Origin: Acidobacteriota bacterium
GTDB taxonomy: Bacteria; Acidobacteriota; Terriglobia; Bryobacterales; Bryobacteraceae
Assembly: GCA_017304135.1 (NCBI GenBank)
Contig: JAFLBB010000014.1
Span: 1 to 64,000 of the forward strand
Direction: 5' to 3'
Length of the DNA stretch: 64,000 bases
This document shows, in pieces, positions 52,602-60,755 of the stretch. The notes beneath the pieces were generated by a model. The model made no database searches. It saw nothing but the letters and a program-made list of their open reading frames with translations, and had not been told where the DNA came from. Position 1 is the stretch's first letter. The number at the start of each line of letters is the position of its first letter. The translations under genes were made by a program, and so were the position numbers.

Positions 52602-52617
52602 TGCCTCCACCCATTGC

Positions 52618-52694
<77 letters not shown>

Positions 52695-52818
52695 TCTCAC
52701 GCCTTCCTTCTTCGATTTCCTTACAACCGGGCTGAAACCCTGAGCAATTTCTTCGCCATTCCTTGCCCCTTTGACTGCGAGTGGTGCATTTTGGGCGTGA
52801 TTTTTCCGGCACCGGGAC

Positions 52819-52824
52819 TATAAT
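52819..52824 (+). promoter_or_regulatory. -10 box TATAAT of rpoN, leaderless placement
   Basis: A perfect TATAAT ends eight bases before ATG 52833. The sequence between (GGGGGCAG) is purine-rich but too close to the start to sit on a usual leader. Confidence 0.6.
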
Positions 52825-52832
52825 GGGGGCAG

Positions 52833-54395
52833 ATGAGCTTCCTGTCGCCCCGGCTTCAACTCAAAGTCGCGCAGAAGCAGATCCTGACGCCTGGGCTCGT
52901 CCAGATGGTGTCCCTCCTCCAGATGAACCGCCTGGAGTTGAAAGACCTGATCGCCTCCGAAGTCGCCCAAAACCCTGTTCTGGAAGAAGGCGCCGAAGGC
53001 GAAGATCTGACCCCCCAGGAAGTGCAGTCGCTGCTGGAACGCGAGCGCACCTCCGACCCTGCCGACCAGAACATTCTCGATGTCTCCGAGTCAGCGTCTT
53101 TGATGCAAGGCGCTGAGGCCACTGCGTCGGAGGCTTTCGCCGAACCCTTCCCGGTGGTGGAGGAGGCCGACACGGCTGCCCCCGCCGACGCCGCCCCCGC
53201 TTCGGACCCCTTCGACGAGATCGATTTTGGCAGTTTTTTCGACGACTACCTCGACCCTGGGTTCAAGTCGCCAGCCGCCGAGGCTTCCGACAAGCCGTCG
53301 TTTGAGACCTTCCTCAGCTCGCCGGTCACCCTCTCTGACTATCTGGAGTCGCAGCTCAGCCTGGTGGTCCTGAACGACGACCTCCGGCGCGCCGCCGACG
53401 TGATCATCGGCAACCTCAACGAGACGGGCTACCTGACCGACCCGCTGGAGGACCTGGCGCTGAACGAAGGCCTCACCACCGAGCAGCTTGCCGAGGCCCT
53501 CACCGTCGTGCACTCGCTGGATCCGGCGGGCGTTGGCGCACGCACCGTGCAGGAGTGTCTGCTGCTGCAGCTGGCCAGCCGGAACGGCAAGGGCGGCGTG
53601 GCCTGGCAGATCGTTTCCAACCACCTCCATCTTGTGGAAACGCGCCAGCTGAAGGAACTGGCCAAGGTGCTTGGCCGTCCTACCCAGCACGTGGAAACGG
53701 CGCTGGAAGTGATTCGCCACCTCGACCCCCGCCCCGGGTTGCGCTACTCCGGCCCGGGCGCGCGGCAGATTGAGCCTGACGTCTACATCACCAAGGACAG
53801 CGACGGCTGGATCATCCAGTTGAATGATGACGACCTTCCCGTGTTGCGGTTGAATTCGCAATACCGCCGTTTGCTCGACCGGGAGCAGGAGCCGAGCAAA
53901 GAGGTCCGCAACTACGTCAAGGAACGTTTTACCAGCGCCCTGCTGCTGATGAAGAACATCGAGCAGCGCAAGCAGACCATCATGAAGGTGTGCGAATCGC
54001 TGGTGCGGCGGCAGAATGAGTTTCTTGACTACGGTTTAGACCGTTTGAAGCCGATGATGATTAAAGAGATCGCCGAAGAGATCGGCGTTCACCCCTCGAC
54101 CGTGAGCCGCGCCGTCGCCAATAAATATGCGCACACGCCGCAGGGGGTCTTTGAGCTGCGCTACTTCTTCTCCGAGGCCGTTCAGGGCCCGGCGGGAAGC
54201 GAAACGCCGCTGCTGTTGTTGAAGCGCATGGTCAAAAAAATGATCGAAGAGGAGGACTCACATCATCCGTTGACCGACGATCAGATTACCGCGTTGTTGC
54301 GCAAGGGCGGCATTCAAGTGACTCGCCGTACGGTTGCTAAATACCGCGAGGATATGAAGATCCCGTCCACACACCAGCGCAGAGTTCGCAGTTGA
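52833..54395 (+). CDS. rpoN: RNA polymerase sigma-54 factor
   Basis: A 520-residue sigma-54. Region I (residues 1-50) is the Gln/Leu-rich activator-response segment (RLQLKVAQKQILTPGLVQMVSLLQMNRLELKDLI), followed by an acidic region II (about 55-165), the core-binding domain (about 170-350), a helix-turn-helix (KEIAEEIGVHPSTVSRAVANKY) and the RpoN box RRTVAKYRE near the C-terminus that reads the -24 element. It transcribes genes needing enhancer-binding ATPases. The hpf and rapZ genes follow on the same strand, the usual rpoN neighbourhood. Confidence 0.95.
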   Translation: MSFLSPRLQLKVAQKQILTPGLVQMVSLLQMNRLELKDLIASEVAQNPVLEEGAEGEDLTPQEVQSLLERERTSDPADQNILDVSESASLMQGAEATASEAFAEPFPVVEEADTAAPADAAPASDPFDEIDFGSFFDDYLDPGFKSPAAEASDKPSFETFLSSPVTLSDYLESQLSLVVLNDDLRRAADVIIGNLNETGYLTDPLEDLALNEGLTTEQLAEALTVVHSLDPAGVGARTVQECLLLQLASRNGKGGVAWQIVSNHLHLVETRQLKELAKVLGRPTQHVETALEVIRHLDPRPGLRYSGPGARQIEPDVYITKDSDGWIIQLNDDDLPVLRLNSQYRRLLDREQEPSKEVRNYVKERFTSALLLMKNIEQRKQTIMKVCESLVRRQNEFLDYGLDRLKPMMIKEIAEEIGVHPSTVSRAVANKYAHTPQGVFELRYFFSEAVQGPAGSETPLLLLKRMVKKMIEEEDSHHPLTDDQITALLRKGGIQVTRRTVAKYREDMKIPSTHQRRVRS

Positions 54396-54456
54396 TTCCA
54401 GCCCGGCCGCGTCGCCTGAAGTGGGTTTGGCCTCACCGCCGGGAAGAGGAGGATCG

Positions 54457-54990
54457 ATGAAAATCGCCTACACCGGAAAACTCGAGAAGCTCGACCCGGT
54501 CTCCCAGAAGAAGTTGGATGCCCGCATCGCCAAGCTCAGCAAGATGCTGGATGGCCGCGGAGAAAAGGAAGCCCACGTCATCTTCACCCGGCAGCGGCAC
54601 CTGCACCAGGCCGAGATCACGGTGAACTATTATGACCACCCGCTGGTGGGAGCCGGCGATGCGACCGAGAAGCTGACCGCTTTGCTTGCAGCCTTTGACA
54701 AGCTGGAAAAGCAGGTGGTAAAGCACCGCACCAAGTGGCGCGACGCCAAGCGCAATGGCGGCGGAGCACTGAAGCAGACCGCACCCGCCGCCGAAACCGC
54801 CCCGGCCGAGGAGGCTCAGGAGACGCGTATCAACCGTGTGCGATTGAGCAAGCGCCCGATGAGCGCGGAAGAGGCGCTGATGGAAATCAGCGTAAAGAAG
54901 AACTACATTGCCTTCCAGGATGCCGAGTCGGGCGGTGTCTCCATCCTGATTCGCCGCCCCGACGGGCACTTCGACCTCGTCGAGGCTTGA
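54457..54990 (+). CDS. hpf: Ribosome hibernation-promoting factor, long form
   Basis: A 177-residue HPF/RaiA protein that binds the 30S subunit in stationary phase and, in the long form, drives 100S ribosome dimers. The N-terminal S30AE domain (residues 1-95, starting MKIAYTGKLEKLDPVSQ) is joined by an Ala/Glu/Pro linker to a C-terminal dimerisation domain (about 120-177) with KRPMSAEEALMEISVKKNYIAFQDAESGGVSILIRRPDG. GAGGAGG lies before ATG 54457, which I prefer to the in-frame GTG at 54421. The stop shares one base with the next start (TGATG). Confidence 0.92.
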   Translation: MKIAYTGKLEKLDPVSQKKLDARIAKLSKMLDGRGEKEAHVIFTRQRHLHQAEITVNYYDHPLVGAGDATEKLTALLAAFDKLEKQVVKHRTKWRDAKRNGGGALKQTAPAAETAPAEEAQETRINRVRLSKRPMSAEEALMEISVKKNYIAFQDAESGGVSILIRRPDGHFDLVEA

Positions 54991-55940
54991 TGGGCCGCCT
55001 GATGCCGCCGCGCGCACCGAAACAGAAACCCAAGAAGAAGATGATGAAGGACGAGGGGGCGGTTCTACCCGCCCCCTCGCTTTCCTCCGACCCCGAGCTG
55101 ATTCTTGTAACCGGGCTCAGCGGCTCCGGTAAGGGCACGGTGATTCGCGCGCTGGAGGACCTCGGCTACTACTCGGTGGACAATCTGCCGCTGGACCTGA
55201 TGGAGAAGTTTGCCGAGCTGACCAAGGACTCGCCCAACATTCGCCGCGCCGCCCTGGTTGTGGATGTCCGCGAGGGACGCAACCTGGAGCGCTTCCCGGT
55301 GCTCTACGCCGCCCTCAAGAAGAAGCTGCGCTGCACGCTGGTCTATCTCGAGGCTGAACGCGACATTATTGTGCGCCGGTTCTCGGAAACGCGCCGCCCG
55401 CACCCGCTGGGCACCGAGCGCTCCGTGACGCGCAGTGTGCTGATTGAGCGTGAACGGCTGGCCCCGATCCGCGCCCTGGCGGACTTGATCGTCGATACGT
55501 CCAAGTTCAACGTTCACGAACTGAAGGACTTCATCCGTGACAAGTTCTCCAGCGGGGAAGCCGCGCACACGATTCGCCTCTATGTAACTAGTTTCGGCTA
55601 CCGCAATGGGGTGCCCACCGACGGCGACCTGGTGTTCGACGTTCGCTTCCTTCCCAACCCCAACTACATTCCCGAGTTCAAACCGCTCACCGGGCGCAAT
55701 GCGCGCGTGGCGCGATACATCCGCAGTTTCCCCCAAACGCAGGAGTTCGTCTCGCGCATCTCGGAGATGTTGGTGTACCTGCTGCCGCACTATATTCGCG
55801 AAGGCAAGACCTACCTCACGATCGCCTTCGGCTGCACCGGCGGGCAGCATCGCTCAGTCTTCATGGCCGATGAGATCGGGCGCCGCCTGAAAAAAGCCGG
55901 CTTCCACGCCCGGATCACCCACCGCGACGCTCCCAAATAG
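54990..55940 (+). CDS. rapZ: RNase adapter/nucleotide-binding protein RapZ
   Basis: A 316-residue RapZ-family protein. In E. coli RapZ delivers the small RNA GlmZ to RNase E to control glucosamine-6-phosphate synthase; roles in other phyla are less certain. The P-loop GLSGSGKG, LGYYSVDNLP, DVREGRNLERF, FSETRRPHPL, FGYRNGVP, VFDVRFLPNP and the C-terminal IAFGCTGGQHRSVFMAD are all family motifs. It has an N-terminal extension of about 35 residues, rich in Lys and Pro, not usual for RapZ. In-frame ATGs at 55041 and 55044 are possible later starts. The extension contains a strong hairpin (55052-55079). It is coupled to hpf by TGATG. Confidence 0.92.
   Translation: MGRLMPPRAPKQKPKKKMMKDEGAVLPAPSLSSDPELILVTGLSGSGKGTVIRALEDLGYYSVDNLPLDLMEKFAELTKDSPNIRRAALVVDVREGRNLERFPVLYAALKKKLRCTLVYLEAERDIIVRRFSETRRPHPLGTERSVTRSVLIERERLAPIRALADLIVDTSKFNVHELKDFIRDKFSSGEAAHTIRLYVTSFGYRNGVPTDGDLVFDVRFLPNPNYIPEFKPLTGRNARVARYIRSFPQTQEFVSRISEMLVYLLPHYIREGKTYLTIAFGCTGGQHRSVFMADEIGRRLKKAGFHARITHRDAPK
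55052..55079 (+). promoter_or_regulatory. Terminator-like hairpin inside the 5' part of rapZ
   Basis: CGAGGGGGCGG (55052-55062) and CCGCCCCCTCG (55069-55079) form a perfect 11-base GC-rich stem with a six-base loop, followed by CTTTCC. It is far more stable than expected by chance inside a coding region and has the look of an attenuator or pause site between hpf and the RapZ core. Confidence 0.5.
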
Positions 55941-56304
55941 CGAAAACCGCGCCCACCCCGTACCAAACCAAGCACCACGTTAACGTGTACCATTGCGCCA
56001 CTTGGGCGATCATCAGGCGAATAAGACCTTAGAAGACTCCCCTCAGTTCCCTCAGATCGATCCCCCCACACGGGCACTGTTTGAGGCCTCGGACTAGTAC
56101 TTTTTCAATCTCTAAATGATTGAGAAATTGTGCCTCCGCCCGCCACTAGTAGTACTTGCTAGACGTTTGTAAGCTATTGATCTCATAGTACTTTTCCGTT
56201 TGTTTGGATGCATTTTGGACCTGCCCTCCGACGTGGTCTGCTCGCTATACTCCTTGCGAGAGTTGTCCACAAACACTCAAAAAGTCTGGAGGAGACGAAT
56301 AAAC
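55941..56304 (+). promoter_or_regulatory. Long regulatory region before the PEP-CTERM gene
   Basis: This 364-base stretch is visibly more AT-rich than its surroundings. It contains a 12-base palindrome CACGTTAACGTG (55976-55987), three copies of TAGTACTT (56095, 56150, 56186), a TCAATC/GATTGA inverted repeat (56105-56123), and a TATACT -10 candidate (56246-56251) about 55 bases before the start codon. GGAGGAGA precedes ATG 56305. No coding frame or tRNA is seen. I searched for a -24/-12 sigma-54 promoter and found none convincing. Confidence 0.5.
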
Positions 56305-57003
56305 ATGAAGAAATTCCTACTTATGTCCGCAGCTGCACTGCTGCTGACCGCGAATTTGGGTGCCACGACCCTTGGTGCCTGCCCCGGCACCACGAACGCT
56401 CAAGCTTCCGTCAGTGATTACGAAGCTCTCGCTCAATCCGGTTGCATGATCGGCGACAAGAAGTTCGGCGATTTCCTTTTCGCCGACCAGGGTCTGATCA
56501 GCGGCATCGCGGTGATCAACGACGGCGGCCAGTACGGCCTCGCCTTCTTTGGTTCCTTCGGTGCACCGCCGACCATCGCCCCCAAGCTGGCCTACAGCGT
56601 CCAGGTGATGGATCCGAACATGGTCATTTCCCAGGCCAATTTCACGGTTCCCTTCCTCAACAACCAGGGTGGCAACATCTTCCTGACCGAGAACTTCTAC
56701 AGCCAGGTCTATGCCAATCCCTTCACCTCGCCTGCCCCTGGCGGCACGTTCCTGGGCTCGATGCCGCAACCCACCTGCGCCAACGGCAGCTGCCTCGCTT
56801 CGCTGGCTTTCGATCCGGGTGTGACGTTCCTCTACGCCGTAAAGGACCTGAGCCTCCGCGCGAGCGACGGGAACAGCATCTCGTTCTCCGTGTTCACGCA
56901 GAGCTACGAGCAGGTCGGCAACCAGGTTCCCGAGCCCGGCACCTACGCCCTGATGGGCGCTGGCCTGATCGGTCTCGCCTTCCTGCGCCGTCGCAAGGCC
57001 TAA
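56305..57003 (+). CDS. PEP-CTERM sorting-domain exported protein
   Basis: A 232-residue secreted protein with a signal peptide (MKKFLLMSAAALLLTANLGA) and a C-terminal PEP-CTERM tripartite tail: VPEPGTYALMGAGL, a hydrophobic span, and the basic RRRKA end. This tail is recognised by an exosortase (XrtA-type) that anchors or releases surface and matrix proteins. The central part (about 30-200) is beta-rich without known catalytic motifs. It has a strong ribosome site GGAGGAGA, a long upstream regulatory region and its own terminator, so it is a single-gene, separately controlled unit. No exosortase is in the window. Confidence 0.92.
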   Translation: MKKFLLMSAAALLLTANLGATTLGACPGTTNAQASVSDYEALAQSGCMIGDKKFGDFLFADQGLISGIAVINDGGQYGLAFFGSFGAPPTIAPKLAYSVQVMDPNMVISQANFTVPFLNNQGGNIFLTENFYSQVYANPFTSPAPGGTFLGSMPQPTCANGSCLASLAFDPGVTFLYAVKDLSLRASDGNSISFSVFTQSYEQVGNQVPEPGTYALMGAGLIGLAFLRRRKA

Positions 57004-57030
57004 CGATATCCAGGACAACTCCTCGGAGAG

Positions 57031-57063
57031 AAAGACCTCCGGCTTCGGCCGGAGGTCTTTTTT
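57031..57063 (+). terminator. Strong intrinsic terminator of the PEP-CTERM gene
   Basis: AAAGACCTCCGGC (57031-57043) pairs perfectly with GCCGGAGGTCTTT (57048-57060) around a TTCG tetraloop, with a run of six T at 57058-57063. Confidence 0.9.
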
Positions 57064-57069
57064 CGTTGG

Positions 57070-57075
57070 TATCCT
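57070..57075 (+). promoter_or_regulatory. -10 box for the zinc-ribbon gene, leaderless placement
   Basis: TATCCT ends seven bases before ATG 57083, just after the terminator; there is no room for a ribosome-bound leader. Confidence 0.5.
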
Positions 57076-57082
57076 TGTTTTC

Positions 57083-57517
57083 ATGGCCTACTGTGCCTCC
57101 TGCGGCGCCGAAGCGCGCGGCAAATTCTGTGAACAGTGCGGCGCTGCCCTGGACTCCCCCGAGGCTGTGATCCGGCTCTCCGACGAGGAGTCAGCCTCCC
57201 AACTCCCCGAGAATGTCGCCTCCGCGCTCTGTTACTTCCTTGGTTTCCTGAGCGGCATCTTCTTTCTCCTGTGGCCGGCCTACCACAACAACCGCAAGGT
57301 CCGCTTCCACGCTTTGCAGTCCATTCTCTTTTCCGCCTTCTACCTGGTGGTGGTGTTCACGGTGGGCGTCGTTCTGCCGCCAGCGCTTTCCCAAATTCTT
57401 GCTCCGGTCATCCAACTCGGCAGCCTTGGCATCTGGCTCCACATCATGTGGCGTGTGTATCACGGCCACGAGGTGGAACTCCCCGTTCTTGGTCCGGCGG
57501 CAAGGAAACAGGCGTAG
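57083..57517 (+). CDS. Zinc-ribbon plus DUF4870/Tic20-like membrane protein
   Basis: A 144-residue protein. The N-terminus is a zinc ribbon with CASC (residues 4-7) and CEQC (16-19). After an acidic linker come three hydrophobic segments (about 46-63, 76-97 and 103-125) in the pattern of DUF4870/Tic20-like small membrane proteins (NVASALCYFLGFLSGIFFLLWPAY, VRFHALQSILFSAFY). Function is unknown. The start ATG follows a leaderless-type -10 box directly after the PEP-CTERM terminator. The HEAT-like gene follows 26 bases downstream. Confidence 0.8.
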   Translation: MAYCASCGAEARGKFCEQCGAALDSPEAVIRLSDEESASQLPENVASALCYFLGFLSGIFFLLWPAYHNNRKVRFHALQSILFSAFYLVVVFTVGVVLPPALSQILAPVIQLGSLGIWLHIMWRVYHGHEVELPVLGPAARKQA

Positions 57518-57543
57518 CCGGAAGGCCTCGCGGTGCGTCCCAT

Positions 57544-58578
57544 ATGGTGGTGATTCGCTTCTGTCTGCTTGCCGCCCTGCTTACGGGCCTGCTCCCCGCC
57601 CAAGCCCCTCGCATTGGCGTGATTGATTTTTATGGCCGCCAGCACGTGCCGGAGGCCAAGCTGCTCAAGGCCCTGGGCAAACAGCCGGGTGATGAGCTGC
57701 CGCGCTCCAAGGGCGACGCCGAGGAGCAACTGGAGCAGGTGGAAGGCGTGGTGCGGGCCAACCTGGAGGCCGCCTGCTGTGAAGACGGCAAAGCGATTCT
57801 CTACATTGGCATTGAGGAGAAGGGCGCTGTCCACTTCGACTTCAACGCGCCAGGGGCGGAGGCCGTCCTGCTGCCGCGCGAGGTCCACGACGAATATGTC
57901 GCCTTTCTGGCCGCGGTGGGCCTGGCGGTGCGCGGCGGCGACACAGCCGAGGATCTTTCCCGCGGCCATTCTCTGATGGCCAACCCGACGTGCCGCGCCC
58001 ACCAGGAGAAGTTCCTCGCCCTGGCCGAAGCCGAACTCCCCAAGCTGCGCCAGGTGTTGCGCTCTTCCTTTGACGAGGAGCACCGCGCCATCGCCGCCTA
58101 CGTGATCGGCTATGCCCCGAAGAAGGAAGCCATCATCGACGACCTGCAATACGCCTTGCGCGACCCCGATGACACGGTGCGCAACAACGCCATGCGGTCA
58201 CTGGCGGCCATCGCCATCCTGGCCCAGAAGCAGCCGGATCTGGAATTGAAGATCTCCCCGACGTGGTTTATCGAGAGCCTCAACTCGATCATCTGGCAAG
58301 ACCGCATCACGGCCGCCAACACGCTCGTCACGCTCACCGAAACGCGCGAGGAACGCATCATGACCCACCTCCGCGAGCGGGCCCTGCCGGCGATCCGCGA
58401 AATGGCCGCTTGGAGACATCTGCCGCACGCCCTGCCCGGCTTCATCCTGGCCGGACGCATCGCCGGTTTCGGCGAAAGCGAGATTCAGGACCTATGGAAA
58501 CGCGGCGACCGGAAGACCCTGCTCGCTAAGCTCAACGCTTCAGATAAGCCAGCAAAGCAGCCGGGTCGTCGGAAATAA
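57544..58578 (+). CDS. Exported HEAT-repeat-like protein, function unknown
   Basis: A 344-residue protein with a signal peptide (MVVIRFCLLAALLTGLLPAQA). The first part (about 22-130) resembles a POTRA-like or small alpha/beta unit (IGVIDFYGRQHVPEAKLLKAL, GKAILYIGIEEKG). The second part (about 165-330) has helical repeats like HEAT repeats (EEHRAIAAYVIGYAPKKEAIIDDLQYALRDPDDTVRNNAMRSLAAIA). No catalytic motif. The start at 57544 is set by the signal peptide; upstream in-frame sequence is a shadow of the zinc-ribbon gene. Its last 47 bases overlap the end of the convergent phosphodiesterase gene. Confidence 0.75.
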   Translation: MVVIRFCLLAALLTGLLPAQAPRIGVIDFYGRQHVPEAKLLKALGKQPGDELPRSKGDAEEQLEQVEGVVRANLEAACCEDGKAILYIGIEEKGAVHFDFNAPGAEAVLLPREVHDEYVAFLAAVGLAVRGGDTAEDLSRGHSLMANPTCRAHQEKFLALAEAELPKLRQVLRSSFDEEHRAIAAYVIGYAPKKEAIIDDLQYALRDPDDTVRNNAMRSLAAIAILAQKQPDLELKISPTWFIESLNSIIWQDRITAANTLVTLTETREERIMTHLRERALPAIREMAAWRHLPHALPGFILAGRIAGFGESEIQDLWKRGDRKTLLAKLNASDKPAKQPGRRK

Positions 58579-59377
58579 TCGCGTCGACCTTTGCCTCCAC
58601 CAGCTTTTCCCACTGTTCGGGCTCGTTGGCCGTCCACGGCACCACCTGCAAGCCCGCCGCGTGCGCCCGCTCCACCAGCGAGGCGTTCACCAGCGTGTAG
58701 TGCGGCGAACAGATGGTCGCGCCTGCTTCCACGGTCGCCTTTACGACATCGCGCATGCCCCTCGCTTCAAACAGCGCCGACAGCCGGATTTCCGGCGCCA
58801 GAGCCTTCACGGCCTTGAGCGTCCGGAAATCGAAACTCTGTACGATGACACGCTTCTCCAGCTTGTGCCGCCGGATCGCTTCCACCATCAGCCGGGCGAA
58901 CTCGCCCGGCGCGGGGGTTAGTTCAGGATGCTTCGCGAAGATCTTCGTCTCCACGTTGAACTCGAACTTGCCGCGAGGGGAGAGCGCATAGACTTCGTCG
59001 AGGGTGGGAACGCGTGTGCCCGGCATCGCCACCTGGCGGGGAAACTGCGGATTCACCTTCGCCCCGCAATCCCAGCGCCGCAGCTCAGCCAGGGTCATTT
59101 CGCGAATGACGTTTGTCCCCAGCCAGCCCGCCGGGGCGGTGCAATAGTGCGAGTTCATGCGCGGGTCGTGTGACACCACGAGCACGTTGTCTTTGGTGAC
59201 AGCCACGTCGAGTTCGAGCACATCCACACCCGCCTGGATCGCATACTCAAAGGCCGGCAGCGTATTCTCCGGCCGAACGGCGCGTGCGCCGCGGTGGCCG
59301 TGGACCGAAATTGAAGAAGCCGCCTGGATACTCATGACGCCCACCACAAGAAGAATGAATAGAGATCGAAAAATCAT
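58532..59377 (-). CDS. Glycerophosphodiester phosphodiesterase, exported
   Basis: A 281-residue periplasmic GDPD that hydrolyses glycerophosphodiesters to glycerol-3-phosphate and an alcohol. Signal peptide MIFRSLFILLVVGVMSIQA is followed by VHGHRGARAVRPENT (catalytic His and Arg, metal Glu), VLELDVAVTKDNVLVVSHD (metal Glu and Asp, catalytic His), a GDPD insertion and the C-terminal VPWTANEPEQWEKLV with DAIISDDP. It could salvage lipid head groups. Divergent from the Gfo/Idh/MocA gene with 34 bases between starts; overlaps the HEAT-like gene at its 3' end. Confidence 0.9.
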   Translation of the reverse strand: MIFRSLFILLVVGVMSIQAASSISVHGHRGARAVRPENTLPAFEYAIQAGVDVLELDVAVTKDNVLVVSHDPRMNSHYCTAPAGWLGTNVIREMTLAELRRWDCGAKVNPQFPRQVAMPGTRVPTLDEVYALSPRGKFEFNVETKIFAKHPELTPAPGEFARLMVEAIRRHKLEKRVIVQSFDFRTLKAVKALAPEIRLSALFEARGMRDVVKATVEAGATICSPHYTLVNASLVERAHAAGLQVVPWTANEPEQWEKLVEAKVDAIISDDPAALLAYLKR

Positions 59378-59388
59378 CGTATCGAGCC

Positions 59389-59394
59389 TATATT
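59389..59394 (+). promoter_or_regulatory. -10 candidate between the GDPD and oxidoreductase genes
   Basis: TATATT lies 17 bases before ATG 59412. On the other strand TAGGCT ends seven bases before the GDPD start at 59377, so the 34-base gap seems to serve both directions. Confidence 0.4.
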
Positions 59395-59411
59395 AAGAAT
59401 GTCACGCTCTT

Positions 59412-60755
59412 ATGAAACTCTCATCCCCCTCTTCCCTCTCACGGCGAAGCTTTGCCCGCACGGCGGCTTCGGCCACCGCACTTTCCTACTCACGTATTTG
59501 GGGCGCTAACGAACGGCTCCACATGGGCTACATCGGAGTCGGCAACCGTGGCGACCAGGTCCACGACGGGTTCCTGGAACATGGTGACCAGGAGACGGTG
59601 GCCGTGTGCGACCTCCGCGAAGACTATATGGACTTTGCGGTGAAGAAGTCGCGGGCCACACCCAAGAAGTACAAGGACTGGCGCCAGGTGTTGGACGACA
59701 AGAACGTCGACGCCGTGGCCATCGCCACGCCTGACCACTGGCACGCCCTGATGTTCAACGCGGCCTGCAAGGCGGGCAAGGATGTTTACGTCGAGAAGCC
59801 CCTTTCGCTGACCGTTGTGGAGGGACGCCGCATGGTGGATGTGGCGCGGGAAACCAAGCGCGTGACGCAGGTGGGCATCCACCGCCGCTCGGGAAAGTTC
59901 CTTCAGGAGGCGGCGCGCCTGGTGCGCGAAGGCGCCATCGGCCACGTCACGGTGGCGCGGGGCTACCATCTGCAGAACGAGTGGCCCAAAGGCATCGGCA
60001 ATCCCGCCGACGAGCAGCCCTGGGACGCCGAGGCCTGGGACAAGTGGCTTGGTCCCGCGCCCAAGATGCCCTACAACAAGAACCGCGCGTTCTACAATTT
60101 CCGCTGGTTCTACAACTACTCCGGCGGCCAGTTGACCAACTTTGGCGTGCACTATATGGACATGCTCCGCTGGTGCATTGGTAAGGATGCGCCGAAGGCC
60201 GTGGTTGCGATGGGCGGCAAGTATGCCATCGACGACAACCGCGAGATCCCCGACACGCTTGAGGTGATGTGGGATTTCGGCGGCACGATGATCAACTTCG
60301 TCCAATACAACGCCAACCGCGCTCCCGGCAACGCGAAGAACTCAGAGATGGAGTTGCGCGGCACCAAGGGCACGATGTATCTGTGGGGCAACCGCTGGGA
60401 GATCGTGCCGGAGAAGGTGAGCGACTCACCGCGCCCTGGGCGATCGCCCGTTGACCGCCAGATGGAGCGCAACATCGGCACGCTGTCGGAGATGATTAAG
60501 CCCGCCACCATGCAGGGCTCGGCCGACACTGCCTTCCACGCGCGTAATTTCATCGACTGCGTGAAGAGCCGCGCCAAGTGCAATTGCGATATCCTCGACG
60601 GCCACCTCTCGACTTCGGCTACCATCATTGGCAACATCGCCCTCAAGACGAAGAGCTACCTCGAATGGGACGCGAAGACCGAGAAGTTCACCAACAACCC
60701 GGCGGCGAACAAGTGGCTGCACTACGAATACCGCGCGCCCTACAAGTTGGGCTGA
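59412..60755 (+). CDS. Gfo/Idh/MocA family oxidoreductase, Tat-exported
   Basis: A 447-residue NAD(P)-dependent sugar oxidoreductase. A Tat signal (SRRSFARTA, residues 10-18) precedes the Rossmann domain (MGYIGVGNRGDQV at about 38), DAVAIATPDHWHA and the EKPLSLTV motif with the catalytic-type Lys, then the C-terminal alpha/beta domain (GGQLTNFGVHYMDMLRW). Tat-exported members that keep their NAD(H) cofactor during export are common in Planctomycetes and Acidobacteriota. Some of these act by redox cycling on glycosides. The substrate is unknown. The small secreted protein gene starts at its stop codon. Confidence 0.9.
   Translation: MKLSSPSSLSRRSFARTAASATALSYSRIWGANERLHMGYIGVGNRGDQVHDGFLEHGDQETVAVCDLREDYMDFAVKKSRATPKKYKDWRQVLDDKNVDAVAIATPDHWHALMFNAACKAGKDVYVEKPLSLTVVEGRRMVDVARETKRVTQVGIHRRSGKFLQEAARLVREGAIGHVTVARGYHLQNEWPKGIGNPADEQPWDAEAWDKWLGPAPKMPYNKNRAFYNFRWFYNYSGGQLTNFGVHYMDMLRWCIGKDAPKAVVAMGGKYAIDDNREIPDTLEVMWDFGGTMINFVQYNANRAPGNAKNSEMELRGTKGTMYLWGNRWEIVPEKVSDSPRPGRSPVDRQMERNIGTLSEMIKPATMQGSADTAFHARNFIDCVKSRAKCNCDILDGHLSTSATIIGNIALKTKSYLEWDAKTEKFTNNPAANKWLHYEYRAPYKLG

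Noticed and set aside
56196-56304. Sigma-54 (-24/-12) promoter upstream of the PEP-CTERM gene
   Set aside because: No GG-N10-GC pair in the right context; TGGATGCATTTTGGA near 56206 is off by one base and mismatched.
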